A stretch of DNA of 64,000 nt. It comes from Coleofasciculus sp. LEGE 07092. GTDB lineage: Bacteria > Cyanobacteriota > Cyanobacteriia > Cyanobacteriales > Coleofasciculaceae. Every line of letters starts with the position of its first letter. Positions within the stretch are counted from its first letter, which is position 1. The stretch lies in NCBI RefSeq assembly GCF_015207375.1, contig NZ_JADEWY010000009.1:17624-81623 (forward strand), written 5' to 3'. A model generated the notes under the pieces. The model saw nothing but the letters and a program-made list of their open reading frames with translations. It was not told the origin of the DNA and did no database searches. A program made the position numbers and the translations under genes. Below are positions 26,453 through 35,734 of this stretch, in pieces.

Positions 26453-27337
26453 GTGGTCAATTTTGGACGTGTACTGACGGCGATGATTACGCCGTTTAAA
26501 GAAGATGGCAGCGTAAATTACGAGGTGGCAGAGCAGTTGGCGGCTCATTTAGCTGATAATGGCACCGATACGCTAGTGGTTTGCGGTACGACCGGCGAAT
26601 CTCCTACCCTGGAACGGGATGAGGAGTATGAATTATTTCAGGTGGTACAAAAAGCTGTAGCGGGCAAAGCCAAGGTGATTGCCGGAACAGGATCGAATTC
26701 TACCGCAGAAGCGATCGCTGCCACGCAAAAAGCCGCTAAACTAGGATTAGATGGCTCATTACAAGTTGTTCCCTACTACAACAAACCTCCCCAAGCTGGA
26801 CTGTATAAGCATTTTCAGGCGATCGCCCAATCTACCCCCGACCTGCCGCTAATGCTCTACAATGTACCAAGCCGTACCGCTCAAAACCTTCAACCGGAGA
26901 CGGTTGTCCGTTTAGCGGAACTCCCCAACATCATAGCCATCAAGGAAGCCAGTGGTGATTTTGACCAGGCTAGCCAAATTCGGCGTCTGACTCCACCAGA
27001 TTTTGCCATCTACTCTGGAGATGATTCCTTCACGTTAGCCCTGCTAGCCATTGGTGGTACTGGAGTTGTCAGTGTTGCCTCTCATCTAGTTGGCAAATAT
27101 CTTCAGCAGATGATTGAAGCTTTCCATTCTGGTCAAACGAGTACGGCTCGCGAGATTCACCTTAAACTTTTTCCCCTATTTAAAGTCTTGTTTTGTAGTG
27201 CTAATCCTATCCCTATCAAAGCAGCACTGCGGCTTCAAGGATGGGAAGTAGGCTCTCCCCGTCTGCCCCTGTGCGAACTGCAACCTGAGTTAGAACAAGA
27301 ATTAAAGGCTGTTTTACTAGAACTGTCTCTGCTTTAA
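26453..27337 (+). CDS. dapA: 4-hydroxy-tetrahydrodipicolinate synthase
   Basis: A 294-residue aldolase that condenses pyruvate with aspartate semialdehyde. GTG 26453 is preferred because AGGAG sits ten bases upstream; the frame is open to a GTG at 26432. Motifs include [35 protein letters not shown], the substrate arginine region [12 protein letters not shown], the Schiff-base lysine in AIKEASGD, and IYSGDD. It lies about 55 bases after asd and supplies diaminopimelate for peptidoglycan and lysine. The spacer between them contains tandem TAGTCATTAGTCAT repeats. Confidence 0.95.
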   Translation: MVNFGRVLTAMITPFKEDGSVNYEVAEQLAAHLADNGTDTLVVCGTTGESPTLERDEEYELFQVVQKAVAGKAKVIAGTGSNSTAEAIAATQKAAKLGLDGSLQVVPYYNKPPQAGLYKHFQAIAQSTPDLPLMLYNVPSRTAQNLQPETVVRLAELPNIIAIKEASGDFDQASQIRRLTPPDFAIYSGDDSFTLALLAIGGTGVVSVASHLVGKYLQQMIEAFHSGQTSTAREIHLKLFPLFKVLFCSANPIPIKAALRLQGWEVGSPRLPLCELQPELEQELKAVLLELSLL

Positions 27338-27760
27338 ATAAGTGCGGATATTACTACTCTAAAGCTCTTGCAATAAGGAAACAAAATCTAGCCGATGAAT
27401 GACTCATAACTTTAATGTCTCCACCCATCTTAAATTTTTGGGCATTTTAATAGCCAATGGGTAGAGAGGAGAGAAAACAAAACCTAACTATCAAGTATCA
27501 TTGCCCTCAAGCGAACCTATTAAGACTCGGTTTTTTCTCGAAAAAGTACGGGCAGCTAGGACTAGGGTGGGTGAGAGAGATATTTTTGTCCTCAACGCCG
27601 CCTTTTCTGCCACTCCATTGTAGAAATTCCAGCTTTTAAAAGCTATAAATCGAGTTGCTATTAAAGTTTTTTACCAACGAGCAATAGCATCAAAAAATGC
27701 AAATTGGTAGTCGGTTTGAATGTTGAACAAAACGAGAACCTTACACCTCAAAGGAGGAAA
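27338..27760. other. 423-base spacer, no gene seen
   Basis: AT-rich spacer between dapA and the RNase J gene. It contains a perfect 14-base palindrome AGCTTTTAAAAGCT at 27631-27644 and a T-rich stretch near 27528. No convincing coding frame, tRNA or terminator is visible. Confidence 0.4.
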
Positions 27761-29521
27761 ATGACTAGCACAAAATCCACCCCAGCTCTCAAAATTATCC
27801 CCCTCGGTGGGCTGCATGAAATTGGCAAAAATACCTGTATTTTTGAGTTCAATGATGAAATTATTCTATTAGATGCAGGAATTGGCTTTCCCAATGATGA
27901 AATGCATGGGGTAAATATCGTTCTGCCAGATATGACCTATCTGCAGGAAAACCGTCACAAAATCAAGGGCATGATTGTTACCCATGGTCACGAAGACCAC
28001 ATCGGCGGCATTCCCTATCACCTCAAACAGTTTGATATTCCCATCATTTACGGTCCTAGGCTAGCAATGGCTCTGCTGCAAGGCAAACTCGAAGAAGCCG
28101 GTGTAGCAAACCGTACAGTATTGAAAAGGGTTACCCCCCGTCAAATGGTACGCATCGGCTCCTCGTTCATGGTTGAATACATTCGCAACACACACTCAAT
28201 GGCGGATAGCTTCACCGTTGCCATTCACACCCCCATTGGAGTCGTAATCCATACAGGAGACTTTAAAGTTGACCATACCCCTGTAGATGGTGAATTCTTT
28301 GATTTCCAACGATTGGCAGAACACGGAGAAAAAGGTGTCCTCTGCCTGCTGAGTGATTCCACCAACGCTGAAGTTCCGGGACACACCCCTTCAGAACGCT
28401 CGGTCTATCCCAATCTCGACCGAGTCTTCTCCCAAGCACCCGGACGGCTACTGGTGACGACCTTCGCCTCATCCGTTCACCGACTGCAAATTATTCTGGA
28501 ATTGGCTCAAAAGCACAACCGAGTCGTTTCGGTGGTGGGTCGCTCGATGCTCAACGTCATCGCTCACGCTCGCAACCTTGGATACCTTAAGTGTCCGGAC
28601 AGCTTATTTGAGCCACTGCACGCTGCCAACAGCCTGCCACCCGAAAAAGTGCTGATTTTAACGACAGGCTCTCAAGGCGAACCCCTAGCAGCATTAACCC
28701 GCATTTCTAAAGGCGAACACCGACAACTGAAAATCCGCGCAGGCGACACAGTTGTATTCTCTGCCAACCCCATTCCTGGTAATACCATTGCTGTGGTGAA
28801 TACCATAGATCGGCTGATGATGCAAGGGGCTAATGTCATTTACGGGCGCAATCAGGGTATCCACGTTTCCGGTCATGGCGCTCAGGAAGACCAAAAGCTA
28901 ATGCTGGCTTTAACTCGACCCAAATTATTCATGCCTGTTCACGGGGAACATCGGATGCTAGTGCAACATGGCAAAATGGCACAAGCGATGGGTATCCCTG
29001 CTGAAAATATGGTGATTACCAATAACGGCGATATTGTGGAATTAACCGAGGATAGCATTAGTGTTGTCGGACAAGTTCCCTCTGGCATTGAGCTAGTTGA
29101 TCGGAGTGGCATCGTTCATCACGAAGTACTTAAAGAACGGCAGCAACTGGCAGGAGATGGTGTCGTTACTGTGGCAGCAGCCATCAGTTGGGAGGGCAAA
29201 CTGCTTGCCGAGCCAGAAATTCACCTGCGCGGTGTCGTATCGGCTGTTGAGAAATCCCTCCTGCAACAGTTGGCGATTAAGACCATTGAACGGACGTTGA
29301 GCGATCGCTGGACTAACTTTGCCAAGTCCATAGATAATCAACAACCAGAGATTGACTGGGTAGGATTGCAGACGCAAATTGAACGCGATTTAGAGCGCTT
29401 ATCCCGACGAGAACTCCAAAGTCGTCCCATGGTCGTCTTCTTACTGCAAACTCCAGAGAAGCCACCAGTTAAATCAGTAGGACGTCGCCGCCAGCGCACC
29501 GCTGCGAAGGCAGCATCTTAG
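27761..29521 (+). CDS. rnj: Ribonuclease J
   Basis: A 586-residue metallo-beta-lactamase/beta-CASP nuclease. ATG 27761 is fixed by a perfect AAGGAGG six bases upstream. Key motifs are LGGLHEIGKNTCIFE, the zinc site THGHEDHIGG, IRNTHSMADSF, HTGDFKVDH, SDSTNAEVPG, and the beta-CASP GSQGEPLAAL, FSANPIPGN and MPVHGEHRML. It degrades and processes RNA as endo- and 5'-exonuclease; cyanobacteria carry it alongside RNase E. The C-terminal basic tail (VGRRRQRTAAKAAS) may bind RNA. A 14 bp perfect inverted repeat follows the stop. Confidence 0.95.
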   Translation: MTSTKSTPALKIIPLGGLHEIGKNTCIFEFNDEIILLDAGIGFPNDEMHGVNIVLPDMTYLQENRHKIKGMIVTHGHEDHIGGIPYHLKQFDIPIIYGPRLAMALLQGKLEEAGVANRTVLKRVTPRQMVRIGSSFMVEYIRNTHSMADSFTVAIHTPIGVVIHTGDFKVDHTPVDGEFFDFQRLAEHGEKGVLCLLSDSTNAEVPGHTPSERSVYPNLDRVFSQAPGRLLVTTFASSVHRLQIILELAQKHNRVVSVVGRSMLNVIAHARNLGYLKCPDSLFEPLHAANSLPPEKVLILTTGSQGEPLAALTRISKGEHRQLKIRAGDTVVFSANPIPGNTIAVVNTIDRLMMQGANVIYGRNQGIHVSGHGAQEDQKLMLALTRPKLFMPVHGEHRMLVQHGKMAQAMGIPAENMVITNNGDIVELTEDSISVVGQVPSGIELVDRSGIVHHEVLKERQQLAGDGVVTVAAAISWEGKLLAEPEIHLRGVVSAVEKSLLQQLAIKTIERTLSDRWTNFAKSIDNQQPEIDWVGLQTQIERDLERLSRRELQSRPMVVFLLQTPEKPPVKSVGRRRQRTAAKAAS

Positions 29522-29543
29522 CGATCTGAGATTGTGAATTTTA

Positions 29544-29588
29544 AATTATGAATGATGGATGCTAAAACTCTATTCATCATTCATAATT
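29544..29588. terminator. Perfect 14 bp inverted repeat past rnj
   Basis: AATTATGAATGATG (29544-29557) and CATCATTCATAATT (29575-29588) are exact inverted repeats with a 17-base loop, ending near a short T-run. It is a likely terminator, or a member of an ATTATGAATGA dispersed repeat family whose sequence recurs near 51.2 kb. Confidence 0.5.
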
Positions 29589-29759
29589 CTTTCCATGAGC
29601 CAAGCCAAGGAGCTACACGAGTCTGATGGGTGGCGTCAAAAAAGCCGCACGATTGTAAACTACGTTGTTAGACCGCAAGTGGCAAGTGCGGCACAATTAT
29701 AAGTTGTACTGCTCTATTCTATTCAAGTAGCAGTAAGCATTATTAGCTATGAGGAGCAA

Positions 29760-29900
29760 ATGCGTGGGTGGCTAAGTTATATAAGCAAAGTCAAGACTGT
29801 CGAACAGCAGGTTGAAGCTTACAAGCAACTTAAGCAACAATTAACAAATTACTGTGCTATTAAGTACATTAACTCATTGACAAAAAGTGCGCCTCCTTAA
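29760..29900 (+). CDS. Possible small ORF, unknown
   Basis: A 46-codon frame starting at ATG with GAGGAG three bases upstream. It reads MRGWLSYISKVKTVEQQVEA and continues with a Lys/Gln-rich amphipathic helix to TKSAPP. I recognise no family. The composition and the ribosome site suggest it may be translated, but the length makes chance possible. It sits in an otherwise empty 484-base spacer between rnj and the aminotransferase gene. Confidence 0.25.
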   Translation: MRGWLSYISKVKTVEQQVEAYKQLKQQLTNYCAIKYINSLTKSAPP

Positions 29901-30005
29901 CTTGTCAAGAATGAAGCGCTAGACTCAGGAGATGTTAGTACTTGGCGAGTAGAGCGGGATGTTGAGAGCGATCGCATTGGCATCCGAAGCAACAGAGGGG
30001 TTGTT

Positions 30006-31262
30006 CTAGTAAACGTGCTGTGCCACCTTTGCTAGCTGCTGCATCCCCGTTGCAATTTCTCCGTCACTTGCTGTCAAGCTGATCCGAAGACACTGCTGCT
30101 TGTGCTGCCACTCTTCGTGCAAACCGGGGAAGAAGGTGCTGCCAGGAACTGCAATCACTCCCACCTGTTTTAACCGCTGATAAAAGTCCCAATCACTAAT
30201 CGGCAAATCTTGCAGCCACAACCAGGCAAAAATTGCCCCCTCCCCGCGATGCAACAACCAAGGCAAATCCTTGGGCATGGATTGATCGAGGGTATTTTCT
30301 ACAACATCAAACTTTTTCTGGTAATAGGGACGAATCACGTTCGTGGAACTACTAACTAGTGCGCCAGAGGATATCGCTCGTGCAGCAATTGCTTGTCCAT
30401 AGCGAGAGGAATGAATGCACAAATTCGTCTGGAATGACTGCAAAATTTCAATAACATCGGCAGAACCAATGGCTATGCCAATCCGTTCCCCTGGTAATCC
30501 CGCTTTAGAAAGACTCATGCAGTGGACGATATTTTCACCAAAAATGGGTGTCATTTCTGTAAAGTTTAATGCCGGAAACGGGGGGGCATAGGCTGAGTCA
30601 ATGAACACTGGCACGTTGTAAGTGGCTGCCATTGCTGCTATTTTTTGCACCTCTTCATCCGTGAGGACGTTTCCTGTTGGATTGCAGGGGCGGGAGAAAA
30701 TCACGCAACCTGTCTCTTCGGTAATCTTCAGTTGGCTGAAGTTGGGACGATATTTAAAGCGGTGGGCTGTCTCGTCAATGTCAAGGGTTGGTTTGTAGGC
30801 AACGACAGCTTCCGGGGTTAAGCTAACTCCGCCATAACCCGTATAGTCTGGACTTAGGGGTAAAACAATTTGTTTTAAGTTCCCCTCGGTTGTATAGCCG
30901 CCAAAGGCATTGGCAGCGTAGAAGTAGATGGATTGAGAGCCTGGGGTAATCAGTATATTGCGATCGCTCAAACTTAATCCATAGCGTTGATTAAAATCAG
31001 AGACGATCGCTTCAATTAATAGCTGATATCCTTGAGATGACCCATAACGGCAAACTACTTCACCGTATTCAGCACTTTCGAGCAACTGAGCAGTACAATC
31101 CCGCCACAGTTGTTCTACCTCCGGCAAAATCACCGGATTCCCAGCACTCAAATTAATAAAATCCTGTCCCTGCCCAGCTTTGAGGGTTTCGATAATATCT
31201 TTCATAATTGCCCGGACACCTGTAAGGTTAGACATTTGGGTGCCGAATTGAGTCAGATTCAT
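30006..31262 (-). CDS. avtA: Valine-pyruvate aminotransferase
   Basis: A 418-residue fold-type I PLP aminotransferase. The N-terminus GTQMSNLTGVRAIMKDI and the NLSAGNPVILPEVEQLW segment are typical of AvtA. The substrate Asn is in SRPCNPTGN, the PLP Asp/Tyr region is VFIDSAYAPPFP, the Schiff-base lysine is in MSLSKAGLPGERIG, and the carboxylate Arg is near RISLTAS. It interconverts valine and pyruvate with 2-oxoisovalerate and alanine. It is monocistronic, with repeat-filled DNA upstream. Confidence 0.88.
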   Translation of the reverse strand: MNLTQFGTQMSNLTGVRAIMKDIIETLKAGQGQDFINLSAGNPVILPEVEQLWRDCTAQLLESAEYGEVVCRYGSSQGYQLLIEAIVSDFNQRYGLSLSDRNILITPGSQSIYFYAANAFGGYTTEGNLKQIVLPLSPDYTGYGGVSLTPEAVVAYKPTLDIDETAHRFKYRPNFSQLKITEETGCVIFSRPCNPTGNVLTDEEVQKIAAMAATYNVPVFIDSAYAPPFPALNFTEMTPIFGENIVHCMSLSKAGLPGERIGIAIGSADVIEILQSFQTNLCIHSSRYGQAIAARAISSGALVSSSTNVIRPYYQKKFDVVENTLDQSMPKDLPWLLHRGEGAIFAWLWLQDLPISDWDFYQRLKQVGVIAVPGSTFFPGLHEEWQHKQQCLRISLTASDGEIATGMQQLAKVAQHVY

Positions 31263-31564
31263 AGAGGTGAATGTAACAGGTTTTTTAGAGTGTTTTTTTG
31301 GTGTAGGGTGTAGGGGAAGAGACGAGGGGACAAGGAGATTTTTGAGGTGTTACTCTTCACTCTAGCTCCCCAGCCATTTTTTTGAACTCTATAATGAATG
31401 CGCTAATCTTAGGGTTGTGTACATGCAACCTAGTTACTCCCAGCGATCTCTCACGCTTGGGTTTCTTCCCTAGGGGCTAGTCTACCTGTAGAAGTTGAGC
31501 AGATAGCAACGGACTGGGTGTCATCCCGTTAATGTTGCAGAATAAGGCAGTACATAAGCTCACA
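31263..31564. other. Spacer upstream of avtA with dispersed repeat
   Basis: Contains GGGGACAAGGAGATTTTTGA and GGTGTTACTCTTCACTCTAG near 31328-31370, matching the repeat at the window end. The rest to 31564 shows no gene I can support. Confidence 0.5.
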
Positions 31565-31714
31565 TCTTGCACCATTGTCAGTAAACTCGAAAACCCGCCC
31601 AGAGTTCGAACTCCGGGCTAATAGCTCAAGTCCATTTCAATGGACTAAAACTCTTATCCAGTCGTATGCCAGACGAATGCCAGCTATGAGACAGTGGTTA
31701 AAACCACTGGCGGG
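31565..31714. repeat. Palindromic mobile repeat, copy 1
   Basis: The left terminus TCTTGCACCA is at 31565-31574. The body begins CCCGCCCAGAGTTCGAACTC, contains AAGTCCATTTCAATGGACT, and ends CTATGAGACAGTGGTTAAAA then CCACTGGCGGG at 31714. Nested hairpins and CCCGCC/GGCGGG ends match the element at 35551-35729. The T-arm-like GTTCGAAC here belongs to the palindrome and not to a tRNA. Confidence 0.65.
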
Positions 31715-31771
31715 TTGTTGCCACTGCTCCTTCACAAACTTGGCTCCAATCCCAAAGAGGAAGGTGAAAAG

Positions 31772-32258
31772 ATGCTAAACAATGGCAATAATTTCCAAGA
31801 TAATCAGCCTGGTGTTCTCTACAGGCACGGTGACGTTCTACTCAAGCAGATTGACAGCTTACCAGTTGGTGTTCAAAAGCGAGTTGGGACGACTCTGGCT
31901 CATGGTGAACTCACAGGACACAGCCATCGCATTCAGCAATCTCATACTGTTCAGTTATGGGTGCATGGTAATGACCTTTTTCTGGAGGTTAAACAGCCGA
32001 GTGCCAAGCTAATTCATGAAGAGCATCAGGCAATTGAGTTACCCCAACGCCGGTGGGGAACGTCAACTTGTCTGCGTTCCCTTTGAAGATGATGAGCCTT
32101 TGATGGTTTTGAAAGTTACCTGTCCCTCCACTGGATACACACATATCCTGCGTGTTCCCCCTTACATACAGAGTTGCCATCAAGCGGCTGCGTGGATCGC
32201 AGGCTTCGATAACCCCGATGATTATAACCCCCTGATTGAGGCACAAGATAGGAATTAG
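31772..32258 (+). pseudogene. Out-of-frame fusion of two cyanobacterial hypothetical genes
   Basis: From ATG 31772 (behind GGAAGGTGAAAAG) the frame encodes a protein with GVLYRHGDVLLKQIDSLPVG, TLAHGELTGHSHRI and HEEHQAIELP, recalling a conserved cyanobacterial family near DUF6745 genes. At about 32040 homology stops and the frame ends at 32086. In another frame, 32045-32258 encodes GGERQLVCVPFEDDEPLMVL then KVTCPSTGYTHILRVPPY and HQAAAWIAGFDNPDDYNPLI, which resembles the C-terminus of the neighbouring DUF6745-type protein. The simplest reading is a deletion that joined the 5' part of one gene to the 3' end of its neighbour. Family names are from memory and tentative. Confidence 0.55.
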
Positions 32259-32437
32259 ATTGATTGTAACAAGCGTGCGATCGCTCCCTCCCTATAGGCT
32301 TTGCCTTAGAGCAGTTACGCATATCGGCTGCAAAAAATCAACTGTAATGCCAAACTAGTTAGCAGTGATTTATGCTCGGTTAGTGGGAACACTGAGAGAG
32401 TAGCGCGATCGCTCTATCCAGTTCTCGGATGTATTGA

Positions 32438-34102
32438 ATGTCTCGCAACGAAGCAAATACTCGAAAAGAAATAATAGATAAGGCATTAGAGAAAGCTGGA
32501 TGGAGTCTAGATGATTCCAACCAGGTGGGGATGGAAATCCCAGTCGATGGCTATGATGCCGAACCTTGGAATGGGGTGACGGACTACTGCCTCTATCTTC
32601 CCAATGGGGAAGTAATTGCTGTGGTTGAGGCAAAGCGACAAAGCCGCGATCCACGGGTGGCAGAACAGCAGGTAAGGCATTATGTAACAGAGATTGAGAA
32701 GCACCAGAGTTTTCGTCCCTTTGCCTTTATGAGTAATGGGGATAGGATGTTTTTCTGGGATGTGGGGAATGAAAACAAGCGTCCGGTGGCTGGGTTTTTC
32801 TCCCTGAGAGACTTACAGAATTTGCTCTACATCCGCCAGAATAAAATCCCCTTGCAACAGTTGAGTGTTAATTTAGCGATCGCAAATCGCGCTTATCAAC
32901 AAGAAGCAATTGGGCGGGTTAGCGAACGGTTTGATGAGGGGCATCGACGGGCGCTGGTGGTGATGGCGACGGGGACGGGGAAAACGCGCACGATTATGGC
33001 GCTGATTGAAGTATTCCTGAGAGCGAATCAAGCGCGGACGGTGCTGTTTGTGGCGGATAGGGATGCGTTGGTTAGGCAGGCGCTCGATGAGAATTTTAAG
33101 GTTTATTTGCCAAGTGAGCCAAGAGATAGAATCCGGACTTACAACGTTGATTACAGCAAGCGGCTGTATGTGGGGAGTTCTTTTGAGCGGTATATGCAGA
33201 ATGCTGAGTTTAAAGTCAGCAAATCTGCGACGCTGATTGAAGTCTGTAACCTGATTGATGCGCTGAAAATCTCTGAACAGAATCAGGATGTTCAGGGGGA
33301 TTTGTACGAGTACTTGCTTAGTAAACTCAGCACCGCAGGACGTAACGGACAGTTTCGCACGCCTCGCCATATTATTAGGATGATGGTGCGGATGGTTGAC
33401 CCCAAACCGAAGGAAAGAATTGGGGACTTGGCGGCGGGGACTTGTGGGTTTCCGGTTAATGCCTACGAGTACATTCTAGAACAGCACAGCGAACCAGATG
33501 AGCAGGGGAACCCGCAGTTAATTGGGGATTTGCTCAGTGACGAGGAACGGGAATGTTTACAGACTGAGGCGTTTACTGCCTATGACAATGATGCCGGAAT
33601 GACGATGTTGCGGATTGGTTCGATGAACCTGATGCTGCACGGCATTAAGCATCCCCGCTTTTTCTACATGGATACCCTATCTAAGGCGTTCAATGATGAG
33701 AAAAGCTTGGATGTGGTGCTGATGAATCCCCCGTTTAAGGGGAAGATGGATGAGTCGGATATTAACCCCACCCTGCCAACGAAGTGCAAGAAGACAGAAC
33801 TGCTATTTTTGCACCTGATTGAGCGGGTGTTGGATATGGGGGGACGCTGTGCGGTAATTGTCCCGGATGGGGTGCTGTTTGGTTCGAGTAAGCAACATCA
33901 GGAGATTCGCAAGAAGATTATTGAGACTCATCGCCTGGATGGGGTGGTGTCGATGCCGTCTGGGGTGTTTAAACCGTATGCAGGTGTTTCGACGGCGGTG
34001 CTGCTGTTTACTCGTGGCGGTACGACGGATAAGATTTGGTTCTATGACATGGAACACGATGGGTTTTCGCTGGATGATACAGCGGTTTCAGACTCGATGT
34101 GA
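32438..34102 (+). pseudogene. In-frame chimera of type I restriction subunit HsdR (N-term) and methylase HsdM
   Basis: Residues 1 to about 245 are HsdR: the nuclease core Asp49, Glu64-x-Lys66 (VVEAKR) and Walker A ATGTGKTRT at ~177-185, up to YNVDYSKRLYV, where the helicase domain should continue. Residues from about 246 to 554 are HsdM: ERYMQNAEFKVSKSATLIEV, GRNGQFRTPRHI, the SAM motif IGDLAAGTCGF, the catalytic NPPF at ~430, and CAVIVPDGVLFG. The frame stays open across the junction near 33173. Most of hsdR and the hsdM N-terminus are gone. The HsdM part is then stopped by a 91 bp MITE at 34080. Neither restriction nor normal methylation is expected. Confidence 0.85.
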
Positions 34103-34170
34103 TACACCCAAACAAGAGTAGAACATGGCTTTCTCATGGCTACTGTACTACACCGTGTTAGAAAGTGCTG
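34080..34170. mobile_element. 91 bp MITE in hsdM with TA target duplication
   Basis: The ends CAGCGGTTTC (34080) and GAAAGTGCTG (34170) are imperfect terminal inverted repeats that extend about 28 bases, flanked by TA at 34078-34079 and 34171-34172. Removing the element plus one TA restores GATGATAAGCGG and a continuous HsdM frame (LDD-KRQPVAENDIP). This is the behaviour of IS630/Tc1-mariner-derived MITEs. The element brings the TGA that ends the chimera. Confidence 0.85.
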
Positions 34171-34172
34171 TA

Positions 34173-34657
34173 AGCGGCAACCTGTAGCGGAGAATGATAT
34201 CCCGGACATTCTCACCTGTTGGAAGAATCGGTTTAATCCGGATTTCAGGAGTCAAAGAGTACAACGCCTGAGTGAGTTAAAATCTAAAGTTGCGCCGATG
34301 AAGGCTGAACGGTTGAAGCTGCTCAAGGAAATCAATCGCCTGACATTTGAGAATGCTGTTGCACCCGCCGATGATGAACCAACTCGTGTCGCTTTGGAAG
34401 CAGATAGGCAACGACTGGCACAACTGCACGAGCAAATGGCACCCCTGCAAGCGGAAATCAATCAATTGAATCGCCAGTTTTGGGTGACAAAGGCGCAGGT
34501 GAAGGGGAATAAATACGACTTATCAGCGAGTCGTTACCGTCAGATTGAGCAGGATGAGCCTTATTATGAGTCGCCACAGGTAACGATGGAGCGGTTGCTG
34601 AAATTAGAGCAGGTGATGGCGGAGGAGGTGCGAGAATTGGAGAGACTATTAGAGTGA
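34173..34657 (+). pseudogene. C-terminal part of hsdM downstream of the MITE
   Basis: In the same frame as the chimera, the coding continues KRQPVAENDIPDILTCWKN and then a long coiled coil (SELKSKVAPMKAERLKLLKE ... TMERLLKLEQVMAEEVRELE). This is the helical tail of HsdM that packs against HsdS. Translation could in principle restart at ATG 34136 inside the MITE. The last ~285 bases are duplicated downstream at 35260-35548. Confidence 0.8.
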
Positions 34658-34667
34658 GGGACTAAAG

Positions 34668-35222
34668 ATGAGTACAGCCACGCAACCCCTAACTCTGGAG
34701 GAGTTCTTAAAACTCCCAGAAACTAAACCCGCCTCAGAGTTTATTAACGGAGAGATTGTTCAAAAACCTATGCCACAAGGGGAGCATAGCCGATTACAGT
34801 TTAAATTTTGCGCGGTTGTTAACGAAGTCGCCGAACCTGAGAAAATTGCGATCGCCTTTCCAGAACTACGCTGTACCTTTGGGGGAGACGCAATTGTTCC
34901 AGATGTTGCGGTGTTTCGGTGGGAGAGGATTCCGGTTCGTGCTTCTGGGAGAATTGCCAATCGCTTCGAGGTTCATCCCGATTGGTCAATAGAAATTTTA
35001 TCCCCCGATCAGAGTCAAACGAAAGTATTGGGGAAATTGCTCCACTGCTCCCAGCATGGTACAGAGTTAGGGTGGTTAATCGATCCAGAAGAGGAGACTA
35101 TTCTAGTTGTGTTCTCCGATCAACGGGTGCAATTGTTAAGGGGGAATGCTCAATTGCCAATTTTGAAGGGAATTAGCTTGGAGTTGACAGTGGAACAAGT
35201 TTTTGCTTGGTTAACACTCTAA
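34668..35222 (+). CDS. Uma2 family endonuclease-like protein inserted in the RM locus
   Basis: A 184-residue DUF820/Uma2 protein: TLEEFLKLPETKPASEFING, then MPQGEHSRLQ, VPDVAVFRW and a core WSIEILSPDQS with the conserved Glu, ending in ISLELTVEQVFAWL. Its ATG is 11 bases after the hsdM tail stop with GAGGG in between. It lies between two copies of the hsdM tail, so it came in with, or caused, that duplication. Function of the family is unknown despite the nuclease fold. Confidence 0.85.
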   Translation: MSTATQPLTLEEFLKLPETKPASEFINGEIVQKPMPQGEHSRLQFKFCAVVNEVAEPEKIAIAFPELRCTFGGDAIVPDVAVFRWERIPVRASGRIANRFEVHPDWSIEILSPDQSQTKVLGKLLHCSQHGTELGWLIDPEEETILVVFSDQRVQLLRGNAQLPILKGISLELTVEQVFAWLTL

Positions 35223-35230
35223 GACCCAAG

Positions 35231-35548
35231 ATGAAATACTACACACCAGGAAACCCGATCGCACCCGCCGATGATGAGCCAACCCGTCTCGCTTTGGAAG
35301 CGGATAGGCAACAATTAGCACAACTGCACGAGCAAATGGCATCCCTGCAAGCGGAGATTAATCAATTGAATCGCCAGTTTTGGGTGACAAAGGCGCAGGT
35401 GAAGGCGAATAAATACGACCTTTCAGCGAGTCGTTACCGTCAGATTGAGCAGGATGAGCCTTATTCTGAGTCGCCACAAGTGACGATGGAACGGTTGATG
35501 GAATTAGAGCAGGTGATGGCGGAGGAGGTGCGAGAGTTGGAAAATTAA
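35231..35548 (+). pseudogene. Second copy of the hsdM C-terminal tail
   Basis: From about 35260 the DNA repeats 34365-34649 almost base for base (PADDEPTRLALEADRQQLAQ ... QIEQDEPYSESPQVTMERL). It can be read as a short protein from ATG 35231, but it is only the coiled-coil tail of HsdM and has no domain of its own. It could still be an independent small helical protein if expressed. Confidence 0.7.
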
Positions 35549-35550
35549 GA

Positions 35551-35729
35551 TCTTGCACCAGTCGCAATAACCCGCCAGGGGTTTAAACCCCTGGCTAATA
35601 GCGAAAGTCCTCTTAAGAGGACTAACTCCTCAATTAACCAGGTTTGGAGTCCATTTTAATGGACTTTCGCTATGAGCCGTGGACTTGAGTCCACGGCGGA
35701 ATATGCTGTTTACTGAGAATGGTGCAAGA
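35551..35729. repeat. Palindromic mobile repeat, copy 2
   Basis: Terminal inverted repeats TCTTGCACCA (35551-35560) and TGGTGCAAGA (35720-35729) enclose nested hairpins: CCAGGGGTTTAAACCCCTGG, GTCCTCTTAAGAGGAC, GTCCATTTTAATGGAC and CCGTGGACTTGAGTCCACGG. It begins three bases after the second hsdM tail and separates it from a third partial copy. Confidence 0.75.
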
Positions 35730-35734
35730 GGTGA

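Noticed and set aside
28196..28472. Minus-strand ORFs inside the RNase J gene
   Set aside because: They are antisense shadows without motifs or ribosome sites.
31590..31625. GTTCGAAC next to a G/C stem, like a tRNA T-arm
   Set aside because: It is part of the palindrome GCCCAGAGTTCGAACTCCGGGC of a dispersed element; no anticodon or acceptor arms can be drawn around it.
34080..34170. Programmed readthrough element in hsdM
   Set aside because: Terminal inverted repeats and a TA duplication explain the stop as a MITE insertion.
34136..34657. Independent 173-residue protein starting in the MITE
   Set aside because: Its content is the continuation of HsdM in the same frame; the apparent start lies inside the transposed sequence.
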